Assembly (NCBI GenBank): GCA_014529385.2
Contig: CM043953.1
Span: 74,508,872 to 74,572,871, forward strand
Source: Adiantum capillus-veneris
Taxonomy: Eukaryota; Streptophyta; Polypodiopsida; Polypodiales; Pteridaceae
Length of the DNA stretch: 64,000 bases
Direction of reading: 5' to 3'
The notes under the pieces were generated by a model. It was not told the origin of the DNA. It made no database searches and was given only the letters and a program-made list of their open reading frames with translations. Position 1 is the first letter of the stretch; each line of letters starts with the position of its first letter. This document shows positions 36,591-48,599 of the stretch, piece after piece. The translations under genes were made by a program, and so were the position numbers.

Positions 36591-37095
36591 GAAAAGGTAT
36601 TAAGAACGGTAAGATTATCTGACGATATCTTATTAAGTTTAAGATTATTCTTTTAAAGATGCTAGATGAATGTAAAGAACCTAGCTTAAGGATAATATGA
36701 ACCTTGTCAATGCTTACAATGTTGCACTAGAGTAAGCGTATGAAAATGCATTTTAAATGGAAATTGTTTTTGTCTTATAAGACTAGTTCTATTTTTATTG
36801 TGCACAAATTTAAAAGTATGCATGCTTAGAATCATGTTTGTGGTGACGACGTCTACCAAACACCAAGTAGAACTTGTCACTCTACTTTGGAAGTATGATA
36901 TGGACTAAAGAGCCGACATGCTTATGGCAGCTACGTCCCCCAAGCACCAAATGGACTAGTCATCCATCTTGGAATGATGTCGTAGGGTAAAAAGGGATCC
37001 TCCACCCGCTAAGAAACATGGACTAATGACTAGGCTTTATCTTCTCTACCTCATAGTCGAGGACGACTATGATTTGAAGAGAGAGGTAATGTCAT

Positions 37096-38392
37096 AAAAT
37101 ATAATATCTAACTTTACCAAATGATTTTCTCATATTAAACTGATCATTTAATGTGGGAGAATAAACGGGAACAAGAGTTAGAATAGAGACATGTGCTTCT
37201 AGACCTGTCTCAACACGGGACCAAAAGGAGAGATGGTTGCATCTCAATAGGGGTCCAAAAGGAGATGGTCTATCAAAAACCAATGTGCAATAAGTGCTTC
37301 TAGACTTACCTTAGCAGGGGACCAAGAGGAGAGATGGTTACATCTCAATAGGGGTCCAAAAGGAGGTAGTCTATCAAAGAGAAATGTGCAACTAATAAAG
37401 CTTAAAAGACCTTAGGGTTAGCTTCATTAAAAACCTCCAATGGTTAGTGTTAAAAGTCCTTTGACCTTAAGCAAGCTAGGGCTAAGCTTCACGTGGGAAC
37501 TCGACCTAAACTTAAGCAAGCTAGGGCTGTGCTTGAGGTGGGAACCTTAAGCAAGCTAGGGTTGTGCTTGAGGTGGGAACTCGACCTAAACTTAAGCAAG
37601 CTAGGGCTGTGCTTGATGTGGGAACCCGACCTAAACTTAAACAAGTTAAGGTTGTGCTTGAGGTGGGAACCCCACCTAAGGTGCTTACCATGCTTGATGA
37701 CTAAGGTACTTGAGGTACTTGTCACATTTAATGAAGAAGTTGCTTGAGAAGCTTCCTATTCATGGGGGGGTAAGATGCTTGAGTCAAAAAGAGAACCTAC
37801 TCACTTAATGAGGAAGTTGCTTGAGAAACTTCCTATGCATAAAAATATCAAAGTTAGGGGAATTCTAAAAGAGCACATGGGACACATGTCAGACTCTCAC
37901 TAAGCTTAACCACATGGTGTACTTGAATGCTATTGGTTGGGCTAAAGAGGGGTCCAATGAGATTCTACTTCCATCTAACAAATATCTATATTTTTCAAGC
38001 TCTCTCTCTCTAAGGGGTAAGGAGGACACTTGTCAAAAGACTACCCATATGCTTGACTGCATGCTGGATGTGATTGGCCAAGGGGAGAGGGGTCCAATGA
38101 GCTTGTAGCAAGTAGAATTTTCGCCCAAAGCAAGAAAGGGGGGTGCTAGGGGGATATACTCCACACACACACTCATTTGCAAGGCTATTCTCACTTGGTG
38201 AAAGTTGAGGAACACCACCTCCTTCTCCAAGCTTGTGAGAGTGAAAGCCTATACCAACACTCTTGGCTATGGAATGCAAAATCCAACCAAGAGCTATGCT
38301 TCAATGCTTAAGCTTGCCATCTTCTCCATCTTCATTACTATGCTATTATATATGTTAGCAAGAAGATTTGGTAAAATCTGCTATTTATGATG
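37096..38392 (+). repeat. Diverged Gypsy 3' LTR
   Basis: Begins TAAAATATAATATCTAAC, matching the minus-strand start of the 16630-18233 LTR (TGTTATAATAATC...). It also shares ATGATTTTCTCAT, the CCAATGAG boxes (37950-38100) and TCCAAGCTTGTGAGA with it. The right limit is approximate. Confidence 0.7.
37466..37680 (+). repeat. Tandem repeat inside LTR
   Basis: About five units of AAGCAAGCTAGGG(C/T)TGTGCTTGAGGTGGGAAC, alternating with and without a TCGACCTAAACTT spacer (46- and 62-bp periods). It is absent from the LTR of the other Gypsy copy, so it expanded in this lineage. Confidence 0.85.
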
Positions 38393-38802
38393 TGCTTCTG
38401 CGTGTCGGAAATGCTGGGTTGTGAATGAGGATGATTTTCTAAGGTTCCTATAATTTTTTTGGCTATTTTCTAGATTTTCGGGTGAATTTTTGGAGTTTCG
38501 GCTAAATTTCTGGCCTAATTTTGGCATTTTTGGATGTTTGGAAATTAAAAATTAAAAAAAGACAATTTTCGGACTTCGAAACCGTGCCTTGCAACGCATA
38601 AAATTCTTCGTCGGGTAGACCTTTACGATCTCTCGGGATAGTATCCTACGACGTTAAAAAAATCTTCTTTTTGTCGACTGCTCTCGTCTCGCTCTGCGTG
38701 AACATTCCCCACACTCCTTTCTCTCTCTCTCTCACTAACTCTCCCTTCTCTCTCTCTCTCCCTTTTTGACTGTCCCACACATACACACACACCCCTCTAA
38801 CT

Positions 38803-38805
<3 letters not shown>

Positions 38806-38882
<77 letters not shown>
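38806..38882. repeat. (CT)n microsatellite
   Basis: About 38 CT units, with shorter CT and CA runs on both sides (38719-38970). Confidence 0.95.
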
Positions 38883-38884
<2 letters not shown>

Positions 38885-39129
38885 GTGTGACTCTCTCCCA
38901 CTCTCTCTCTCTCGCACTCCAATGTGCACATCCCCTCTTATTGTTTATTTCAAACACACACACACACTCCTCCCGTCTGTCGTGTTCTCTCTCTGCAGCG
39001 TGCTCGCCAATCAGTTGCCCTTGTTGTGTACTGGTACAACTGCCCGCCATCGGCGATGGAATCTCCCCTCCGCAGGCCAATGACCACGCGCTCACTCACA
39101 AACACCCACGTGCCACGCAACCAGGTAAG

Positions 39130-39640
39130 CAGCAGGTAATTTATTATTAATTTACTTATTTTGCATCCAAAAAAAACACAAAAACCCAAAGTCAAAAATC
39201 ACAAAAAATCAAATAAAATTCACAAAAAAGAATCAATAAAATAAAATTTAAAATCCAATAAAATCCACAAAAATCAATAAAAAAGTAGAATAAAATAAAA
39301 AAGTATTTAAAAATCACAAAAATATTCATAAAAAATAAAAAAGAGTTTAAACAATTCTAGAAAAATCGAAAAACACATAGAAGAAAATTCATAAAAACTC
39401 AAAACAATCGCATAAAAATTTCCAAAAGTGGCAAAAAATTCACCAATAAATCACAATAAATTCTAAAAAATAAAAGAATTCACAGATAATTCACCAAAAA
39501 TCATGAAAAATTGTAAAAAATCAAATCTTTTATAAATAAAATCATTAAAACTTTAGAAAATTCAAAATTTCATTAAAAATTTAAGAAAAATGAAAAGAAA
39601 GTAAAAAAGGAGCCGAAAAAAGTCAAAAAAAAGTAATAAA
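39130..39640. other. A-rich noncoding tract
   Basis: Over 500 bp of sequence dominated by AAAAATC, AATAAAA and CACAAAAA words on the plus strand, without ORFs. It precedes the gag-like ORF series, so it may be an untranslated leader of a plus-strand retroelement. A shorter A-rich stretch sits in the Athila/Tat-like leader at 62885-62965. Confidence 0.6.
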
Positions 39641-40115
39641 AACACACCGTCGGAGAGTCAAACCGTGCAAAAGCGAACAAGTCGAGAAAATGCAGAGTCG
39701 TAAAAATCACAAACCGTGGAAAAAGCTAGAAGAGTCGTAAACCGAGCGCAGCGTGCAAAGTGAACCAAATCAGCAAAAGAACAGTTGAAACCGACCAACT
39801 CAAAGCCGATTGAGCGGCAGTCAAATTTCAAAAATTCTGCACACTAGAAATTGACAAGTGCAAGCAATTGCATTGCAAATTTGCTTCCAATTGGACGAAC
39901 AAAGACACAAATCACGGTGGATAGAAGATTAGGCTATCCATGGCCAAATCAATTTTGAAACTTTTGAGCTAGAGTTAATCAACTCTTGTGAGTCAGAAGA
40001 GCAGTCAACTGCAAGAGTGCTTTGGCAAAAGCAGTTTTATCAAAACTGAGCAGGAGAAATTCTGGTAATTGATACCAAAATCTACTAGGAGATAATTTTT
40101 ACAGAACAAGTGAGC

Positions 40116-42956
40116 ATGGACTCAAATCGAGCTAAGAGTTCAAGTACAACAGAGCAAGCCAGTAGCAGTGGTAACACATGCACAACTGCAACAGAGAAAA
40201 TTCTACAGCTATACGGTTACAATGGGGATAAATTTTTGTACACAAATTCAGAAGGCCATAGATATCTGATGAGTAGAAAAAGCAGCACAGGAGCCAAAAT
40301 CCTATTGATCAGAGTAAAGCCAGATTCAGATAACTCCTAGATGTTCACAGACTTCAGTGGAGCCAGGTATTGCAAGCTCAAAGATGAAGTACAGATAGAA
40401 GTGCATAAAATCAACCCAAGTGTTTATTTAGAAATGTGCATAAGCCAGCAAAACATACAGTTGGTGCATATGCAATCAGGGTCATTGTACATGGATTACA
40501 GTGGTCAGATCTATAATTGAGAACCAAAAATTGCAAGACCCAACAAATCAGCCAATTGAAGCCAATCTAATTGGAGAACCAAGCCAAAAGACGGTACAAA
40601 GATCCAAACGGAGCAATCTATGGCTTGATGCTCAGTGTTTTAAAAGAAAATGCTGACAACTTGGGAAGCATAGAGAAAGAAACTTCTCTGCTAGAGCTTG
40701 ACATGACAGAACCAAATGAAATTACCACTAGTCATGGCCTATTGCTCAGATTGTGGACGAAAAGGTGGATATTTTTTTGAAGATTGTCCAAGAAATCCAT
40801 AACAACAGGGACACATCAACTGCCAAGCAAGGTACATAGAAAATTGGAAATGCAAATCTCGATGTAAGTGCATTGAACTCGTCACTTTTAATGCAATCAG
40901 ATGATTCTGCATTACCACTAGAAGCACCAGTAAAAACACTACAAGTTCAAAATCAGCATAAAGATGCACAAGCCCCTGAAAAGCTTAAAATTGATTCTTT
41001 GAACAACAAATTCCTGCATGAGTTTGGTCAAGATATCCAGATACCACCGAATGTTGAAAAGACTGTTATGTTTGCAAATGATTTTGCATCCACTGTCACA
41101 AGTGTGCAATCATTCATGAGTCTAAGGGACACATCAAACAGAATGTTGTTAGCTTTGTCTGGTACACATAATTCATTTGCACACAATGTAGACCAAAAAG
41201 GGAAACTGTACAAAAAGGATCAACCAGTATTTGAACGGTCCACATATCAACTCATAGAAGTGCATCCAGTGATAGATAAAAAAGGATGGTTCATTTTAGA
41301 GGAAAGAATCTATTATAGCCCATCCTCTCTAGAGATGAAGGATATTACCCGAGTGAACCCAAAAATATGTTCAAAGCTAAACTCTCCTCCATTGGAAATC
41401 CGACTTCGATTTTGTGACCAAACGAGCATGTACTTTGACCAAAACAGTCGTAGATATAGACGAGAGTCTAGAATCTATGATGCCTTGGGTCTTGAAACCA
41501 CAGAAGCTCATATCATATTAGACCCATGGGATAGAGAATATTAGGGCAAAGATAATGCTATCTATAGCTTGACTTGGGGAATAATTTGTCATGTTTCACG
41601 AAGATACATAGGAAACTATGCAGAAGGTTTACAGATGCCAAACATCAACAGTGCTACCCAAAGTGTACCTTCATAGTCCCAAAAGGTGAGACTAAATCAG
41701 AGCCAAACAATTTTGAACTGGTCTTACAATGAAGCAGGCTATAGTGATCACCCTAGGAAGGGGGGAGCTACAAATCCATCAAAATCAGCTCTTATACCAG
41801 GAAATGCTACACCAGTTAGAAGCCCTAGAGCTTCTAGCCAACAGACCTCTTCAAAGTAGAAACCATTGAAAGATCATATGGTTGTTGGAAGTTTCCAATT
41901 GACCCAAATTCCATCAGAATCTGCAAATAAATGCCTCTATGAAGATCATCACGGATAAAAGTTTCAGTTGAACTCCACAAATCAAAGTCAAAAGCCAACA
42001 AATCCAATAGTGTTCAAACAGTTACATGTGATCAAGCTCACATATGCATATCAAGATGCACATGGTAATGAATATCAGCAAGATCATGACCTTGTATAAA
42101 CCCCTATGGATGGCCCGACTAGAGTCAAAGACTATCTGAAGATGATACAAAGCCTCAAGCTACCAGAATGGGTGACAAAAAAGCTAAAGTCAATGGGAAT
42201 CAAAGTCCAAAAAGCTACATAAAGGTCACCATCAAAATATCCTCCAAAGAGATAGATTCTGCCAGAAAGTACAATGGATCTTCTAAGATCAAGGGTTACT
42301 CAAATGCAGGTAGACAATGCTCAACAATTGCAAGCAAAATGTGCAATATTATAGCCAATGGAACCAATGTCAATTGAAGTAGGTGATCAAAGCAAAGAAA
42401 CTGCAAATAAAGCTCAACCAAAGGATGCTGCCATAGAAAAAGTAGTCCATTCAGACACGAATCCTGAGAGGATCAAGTGCAACATTGTTGGTGAAAACGA
42501 AGAAAAGATGTCAAGAGAAGTAAAGCTAGATTTTCAGTTAGACAAGAGCATCATGTCTTTTCGCACTTGGAAAAGATGTGGATAACCACAAATGGAAGAT
42601 TCTCCTAAATTTGTGAGCATATCACGAGACAAACGAGAAGAATGGTGGGGAATCATCTCGACCACCATTGAAGTAAGTTCATAGATCATCATAGCTCAAT
42701 TTCATGTGATCACATCAAAAGATATGCATGACAACATCGTAATGGGAATTCCAATGTCCCAAAAGATGTTAGAGGTACAAAGTTCAAACATGACAGAGTC
42801 ATCAGAGACAGCAAAGAATGAAGACCAAGACCGGTCACTCACGGACGACAGCGCAAATTCCTCAAGCACAGTGAAAATGGAGACTTATATCAAGGCGGAT
42901 CTTATTAAATATGATTCATCTCCATCAATCAGCTACCCAATTGCCTATCAATTTTA
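40116..42956 (+). pseudogene. Decayed gag-like ORF series with zinc knuckle
   Basis: It starts at ATG 40116 (MDSNRAKSSS) and is broken by several stops and shifts. At about 40739-40800 one frame reads YCSDCGRKGGYFFEDCP, a CCHC-type knuckle in which the His position is Gly. The longest open part is 40873-41544. A loose motif of the form aromatic-x-D/N-x-x-G-x-x-Y recurs (FLYTNSEGHRY, MFTDFSGARY, LYMDYSGQIY, YKDPNGAIY). Downstream frames to 42956 are Lys/Glu/Ser-rich. It is probably the gag region of an old plus-strand retroelement. No protease or polymerase was recognised, so the family is unknown. Confidence 0.45.
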
Positions 42957-43209
42957 AATACTTTATGATTCCATTTGAGGTTGGAGATCTAGCCAACAGA
43001 TTCAATGAATTTGAAAGCATTTCTTAGCTAGGTTACACAAACTTTGAAACTTTGAATGTTTCTCCTTTGACACTTTGGTTTCTCACACATCTGCTTTGAA
43101 TTTCAAAATCAACATTCATGTACTATTTTGACACCTTTTGTCTTTTATTTCCCATGTATAGGGCTACTGATTGTCAACTCTTGAAATTTGTATGAATTTC
43201 CCTTGGAGG

Positions 43210-43601
43210 AACATGGATCGCAATCCATGTTCTTAGGTCAAATGCTACCAGACTTGGTGGGTTAGTTTTTGGTACATATCCTAAGCCATTTGACATAGAA
43301 TTTTGGAGTTAGGATCACTTTAGAACTGTTTAGATCCAAAATGACCATTTGCAGATTGAATCTACTAGATCTCTTGGTTTCTAGTGATTTGGTGATCCAT
43401 TTTGTGCCCAGTTTGCATGGCATGCTCCTCTTTGCTACCTCTAACCATAGGCTGAGTGTTTTCCTGAATCTGTCATTAGGGTATATGGATCACGATCCAT
43501 GTTGGAGCATGGATTATGATACAATTAGTACAGTATGTTGAGTCTATTGCCCATATTTTTCTGAAATTAGGGTTTTGGGAACATGGATCGTGATCCATGT
43601 T
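43210..43601. repeat. Three ATGGATCGTGATCCAT-type palindromes
   Basis: Near-perfect palindromes occur at 43210-43231, 43482-43503 and 43580-43601; the clearest reads ACATGGATCGTGATCCATGT. The sequence between them is noncoding. Confidence 0.8.
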
Positions 43602-43885
43602 CCACATCCGTTTGAAACTGTGATTAGCAATGTTTCTTTTTCCAAGTATCAAGAGCCTACTAATGAAAAAGTTGTTGCCTTTGACAGGTGTATCTCCCTC
43701 CAATGGGCTCAGACAGTTTGTAGATTTTCCACCACTGATTTGATTTGTTCTATTGATTTGATATTTTTGGTGCAATGTAGCATATACACACATATTCTTG
43801 ATGGGTTAGTGATCATACCTAACAAATCTGGTGCAGTAAGAGCTACTATGGTGGTCGCAGTAGGCAAAAATGAGACAGAGAACTC

Positions 43886-44038
<153 letters not shown>

Positions 44039-44039
44039 A

Positions 44040-45165
44040 CAAATGAGCTTGACTTTGCCCCATTCTGACTATATGTCCCCGACCTACCCGGAATTGGCTA
44101 TGCATACTTACCTTGATTTGTCATATCATTCTGCCATACCGCCTATGGTTCAAATAGTTCATCATTTGGACATTCGGACGTCAAATGGCTTTTATTTGAC
44201 AGTTTTGATCCTTCATAGGTTGGCACAAAATTTGACCGGTGCCAGACCTTTCCATATTGTCCATGTCTGAAGCCCTTGCTTTCTAGATTTGGCGTTTGCG
44301 TTCAAAACTCGATTTTGGCTATCTTGGCTCAACTTATTATTTTATTTTTTATAGTTTTTTTAGCTTGCAATTAAAAGAGAATTATCAATAATTATTATAA
44401 TTTGGCCAAAATTTTGTAAAAACTATTATGCTCACTCATTTATACATACTCTAAGTCTAGCATCTTATTTATCATGAATTGTGTCAATACGGCCCAGTAA
44501 TATGCCTACTAAGAGATAAAAACTTCTAAAAAGCTCATGAAAAGGCAAACAATTAACAAGAAAACGTAATATACAAAACTATGATCATCTTGCTGCTAGT
44601 CCATGTTACTCCCCCCCTCCCATTTTCACTCATCTTGGACGAAGGTGTGGCAAGGTGCATAGGCGCAAACTATGTGTCTATGCAAGGCCATGTAATATGT
44701 GGTAACAAAATGTTGTGCAAGATGTTTATTCTGAATTGTTTTTTAGTGGTTGGTGTTGGCGAGGCTGCTTTGAATCTAAAGGCCTGAATAAAAGGGTTAA
44801 CGTTTGAAGAAGACACACATGTTCTTTTATGGTGGAGGCTGGTAACCTTGACATGGTACCCTCTTTAGTTGGTTTCATTGTTTTGGGATCAATTGGAGTT
44901 GCTTTAATGGGAAGCATGGAGACTGTGATCCATTTGGCTCTCCATGTTGTTTGGTCTCCATTGCCAAGTGGTTGTTGTGGGGTACTGCTTGTGGTTGGGT
45001 CGAATTGGCTTTGATATCCACTTAGAAGTGATAGGTTGGGCATGAGAAGCTTGGTGTTCTTTAGGATGAGCAAGCATGGTGTTTGAAAAAGTAGGTTGGA
45101 TTAGCCGGGGTTGAATTGAGTACAACTAATTTTGGGAATCCATATTGTCTTTAGATTTGATTGCA
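44040..45165. other. No supported gene; probable 3' end of old Gypsy
   Basis: It contains only short frames. The minus strand of 44726-45125 is Gln/Pro/Thr-rich and directly follows the protease-like domain stop at 45166, so it may be the 3' untranslated or LTR part of the old Gypsy element. No LTR pair or target duplication was found. Confidence 0.4.
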
Positions 45166-45819
45166 TCATGGACTTCTTGACCCAGACCTTTCTGATGCCT
45201 TGGTTGAACAAGACGATGTAGGTTTAGGTTTCTCCCAGAAGTGATCTATTTGCGCTAATGTAGTGGTGAAGGATGTATCATTGAATTTGAGTTGTAAGGT
45301 GTCATCCTGCCAATTTTTTGTTGCTTTGTACATGTGCATCAAAGGCACTCCAAGAATCACTGCTTCATTAAGATCGGTATCTTCCATTACATGAAATTGA
45401 AGAGTGAAGTTGTGACCATCGACATTGATTAATAAATTAGCTTGACCCAAGATGAGCATTCTCCCTTCATTGACTGCCTTGAGCTCCATTTGGTTTGGTG
45501 TTAGAGGTTCCAATGCCTTTCTTAAGAATGTCAAATATTTTATGACATTGGTTATTGCTCCGGTGTCCACTAACGCTTGTTTGGTGGAACCATCAGGAAG
45601 TTGAAAAATAATTCGTACATCCATGTAACCAAGACATGTAGGTTCCGTGTGAAGTGATGTGAATGGAGGAGGATGGGGTCGTTTGAATGCCGGCCAAGTT
45701 TCCCTATGATTGGGTTGTACCTTCCACTTGGATTGTTTTTTTCTCTTAGCTACTGTATGAATTGTTTCTAACTCCTCTTGTGTCAATGGGAGAATGTATT
45801 TTTTAAAACCTGCATCCAC
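45166..45819 (-). pseudogene. Retropepsin-like domain downstream of integrase
   Basis: 217 codons on the minus strand, open throughout. It begins FKKYILPLTQEELETIHTVAKRKKQ, which is the normal continuation of a Gypsy integrase C-terminus. A basic linker follows, then the aspartic protease core: QALVDTGAITNVI (catalytic DTGA), LLINVDGHNFTLQFHV strands and EAVILGVPLM (the ILG closing motif). Retropepsins cut Gag-Pol into mature proteins and usually lie before RT. Here the domain is C-terminal to integrase. A one-base shift at TTTTAAAA (about 45800-45812) separates it from the integrase frame. It ends at a stop at 45166. Confidence 0.8.
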
Positions 45820-46900
45820 TTATCCAATAAGGCATCTCCTCATCTATCAATGTTGCAAGTTTGATGGCATTACTTTGCGATATATCTTGGATCACAAAAG
45901 GCCCCATTCCTTTCTTTTTGAGTTTTTTGGAGTGTTTATTTAGGGTATAAAGCAACACGTAATCCCCTTCTAAAACTCCTTGCTTATTATATGTTGGTCA
46001 TGGAAAGCCTTCATTTGTTGTTTTTGGACATATATCCCTGCTACATCCTTCAATCGTGTTTCATCTAGTTGTTCTAAGATGTTTAGTCTTTTAGATAGTT
46101 TGTGTCTCATCCAACCTAATTGTGTTGTGACTCGAAGTGTGGGAATCAAGAATTCCATGGGGAGAATAGAATTTATTCCAAACACAAGATTAAATGGAGT
46201 GGATCCAATGGAAGTCTTAAATGATACCCTGTATGCCCATAACGCTGACTGCATCTTTAGATCCCAATCAATTCTTGAGTCACTCACTATTTTGGTTAGC
46301 ACCATGCATAAGATTTTATTGGTACTCTCTGCTTGTCCATTAGCTTGGGGATGATAGGGGGATGATTTACGATGAACCACCATGAATTCATCGACTTTGA
46401 ATGACAATTTTCACAAAGTGGGTTCCTCAATCACTCACAATCTCAATGGGTAGGCCATGTCTACTAAAAATGTTGTCAAATAAGAATTGTGCTATTGTCC
46501 ATGCATCATTTTTCTGTGTTGCTTTGGCTTCCACCCATTTGGTCAAATAATTTGTTGCTACTATATTATATTGAGTGTGTGTGTGATATGCAAGAGGTAT
46601 TATGGGGCCTACAAAATCTATGTCTCACTTGGAAAAAGCTCACGCTCCCATTATCAGTCATAATGGAATCTCATCTCTCCGTAGAGGTGCCTTAGTGAAT
46701 TGGCACTCATCAAACCATTTTCCATATGTCTCGGCATCTGTGAACAAGGTTGGCCACCATATTCATTCAAGAAGTATCAACTTTGATGTTTTGTCAGCCA
46801 AAAAATGTCCACTCGCTAGCATGTGTGTGCTTATTCTAGGATAGAGAAATATTTGCCTTCAATAGCACACAATAGCAATTGGTTGTCTCTTCCCCTTTGG
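45820..46900 (-). pseudogene. Gypsy integrase of old element
   Basis: Broken minus-strand frames give the zinc domain and start (GHFLADKTS, WPTLF near 46750-46850), the core with YHPQANGQAESTN (catalytic Glu, 46330-46370) and the C-terminus EGDYVLLYTLNKHSKKLKKK followed by GPFVIQDISQSNAIKL (45850-45960). Stops lie at 45970 and within 46410-46700. Confidence 0.85.
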
Positions 46901-47168
46901 TACAGTTGATTTGAGATTAGCACATAGTGTGTCGCTTCCTCTTCACAATAGTTCTCATCCATGCCTTACAGAATCCCTCTGGGAAGGTCTTGTTTTTTAA
47001 GTACTCGATAATGTAGGTACTCCATTTGGGCACTCCAATTACTCTAAAGAGTGTGGTGTGTTCCATTTGTAATTGTCTCATAAAGGCTTTCCATGATATT
47101 ATGTAATCATGGACGCTTTCTCCCATGTTTATCTAGTAGACACCAAGTATCATCAGTCTTTGGAATGT

Positions 47169-47968
47169 TTACATTTTCCCATTAAGAGACCCTGTGTTTT
47201 GTATATGGGCAAGCCTTAGGTATTGCTCCTGCTCGCTTGGCTCTACACATAGTCTCAAGCGATCGTCATAACCTTTCTTGTATAGCCGTACAGCTAAAAC
47301 CTGGAGAATTCTGGTTTGATTAATGATCAACGGTCGTCTTTCTACTTGTAATGATCCTATGGTGAGTAGAGGAATGACTTTGTCACTCCACCTTAGAACC
47401 ACTTTAATGTTGAACGAATAAGAATCTGGAAGGTCACCATCAATTCCTTTGGGTGCTTCTGCATGGAGAAATCTTGAAAGATGGTATGCTCTTTGTATAT
47501 TGTACCACAGAGAAATCAAACTCAAGCAATATGATAAACCATCAAATAATCCTTCTCGTATTGCAAGGTTTGTTTACCAAGTATAATAGTCCCTAGTGGT
47601 GGCTAAGAAAACAAACTTGTTTGTGAGAAGATAATGTCTAAAATTTTTGACAGCATAGATCATCCCTAGGCCTTGTCTTTCCGTATTGGTAGATTTTTTC
47701 TCTCCAGGTTGAGCTAATATGCATCCTATGGCATAGGCTGAGGCATCCACATGGACATGGAAGATCTTATTCCAATCAGGGGCTTGCACAATTAGAGCAA
47801 AGATTAATCCTTGCTTCAATTTTTGCCTTCTTGCATTCTTTTGTCCACTCAAACTTAGTGATAAGTGCATAGAGAGGCTTAGCTATAACAACACACATGT
47901 ATATGAAACACCTATAATATACGAAATGGCCCATAAAGGCTTGTATCTCCTTTACTTTGATTGGTATT
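47169..47968 (-). pseudogene. Gypsy RT end, RNase H and linker of old element
   Basis: RT connection: KVKEIQAFMGHFVYYRCFI. RNase H: DWNKIFHVHVDASAYAIGCILAQ and NTERQGLGMIYAVKNFRHYLL. Linker: FLHAEAPKGIDGDLPDSYSF and YDDRLRLCVEPSEQEQYLRLAH. The frames are displaced by several indels, so the copy is old. The RT upstream part lies beyond the inserted element, at 53025-53110. Confidence 0.82.
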
Positions 47969-48090
47969 TGAAAGGGTGGTGGTATGCGTGTGCTAGTCTC
48001 CACCCAACTGTGCTATCTTGTAGCCTCCCCCTAGCATACACACTGTCCGGCCGTGCCGATAGCCTTGCTCGTAGAACTCATGTCCTTACA
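47969..48090 (-). repeat. Chromovirus 3' LTR (122 bp)
   Basis: Matches 52903-53024. It is unusually short for a Gypsy element of this size. Confidence 0.92.
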
Positions 48091-48103
48091 TTACCCCCCC
48101 TTG

Positions 48104-48486
48104 GAAGATCGTTTTTGTCCTCAAAAACAAACATAGGAAAAATTTCTCAAGTGCGGAGACATTCTCCCATGTAGAACCTTCTTCAGGTCTACCTAGCCAT
48201 TTTACCAACACCTATCGTCTGACATGATGTCTGGTGCAAAGCTCATGAGAATCCAAAATCTTTCGGGCTCATGAGGGATACTTGGTGGTTCGATAAGGTC
48301 AACTAACACACCTGTGTCAATGACACTATCATTCTGTCCTAGCTGTTTTCGTAAACGGCTAACATGAAAAACAAGATGAACTCGTGAGTGCTCTGGAAGA
48401 GCTAACTTATAGGCCACTTGACCTTTACGTTTGAGAATAGTAAACAGTCCACAATAGCGTGGTGAAATTTTAGCAACTTTTCCCAT
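48104..48486 (-). pseudogene. Chromovirus integrase C-terminus and chromodomain
   Basis: Minus strand: KISPRYCGLFTILKRKGQVAYKLALPEHSRVHLVFHVSRL is the integrase C-terminal GPY/F-like module. After a frameshift near 48250, VLVKWLGRPEEGSTWENVSALEKFF is a clear chromodomain core, preceded by an in-frame stop. The chromodomain ends a few codons before the polypurine tract, as in other chromoviruses. Confidence 0.85.
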
Positions 48487-48599
48487 CTTTAGACTTTTTG
48501 AATGCTCCGGAACCTTGAGGAAAACCTTGTCTCCTTCTTTGAAAGTAGCAAGAAGATGATGTTCATCTACGTACTTCTTATATCGATCTTGAGCTTGCT

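Larger units (their letters stand above)
35403..38392 (+). mobile_element. Plus-strand Gypsy deletion derivative
   Basis: Parts in order: the end of a 5' LTR (about 35403-35480), primer site TGGTATCAGAGC (35482-35493), a fragment of integrase C-terminus (35730-35980), unrelated sequence (about 35985-36340), more integrase tail (36345-36590), the conserved 3' noncoding region, polypurine tract GAAGAGAGAGG (37076-37087) and a ~1.3-kb 3' LTR. Gag through the integrase core is missing. The coding bits and LTR match the element at 4.5-18.2 kb but are much more diverged, so it is an older relative. Confidence 0.8.

Noticed and set aside
38735-39095. Arg-Glu-rich frames
   Set aside because: Translation of a (CT)n/(GA)n microsatellite.
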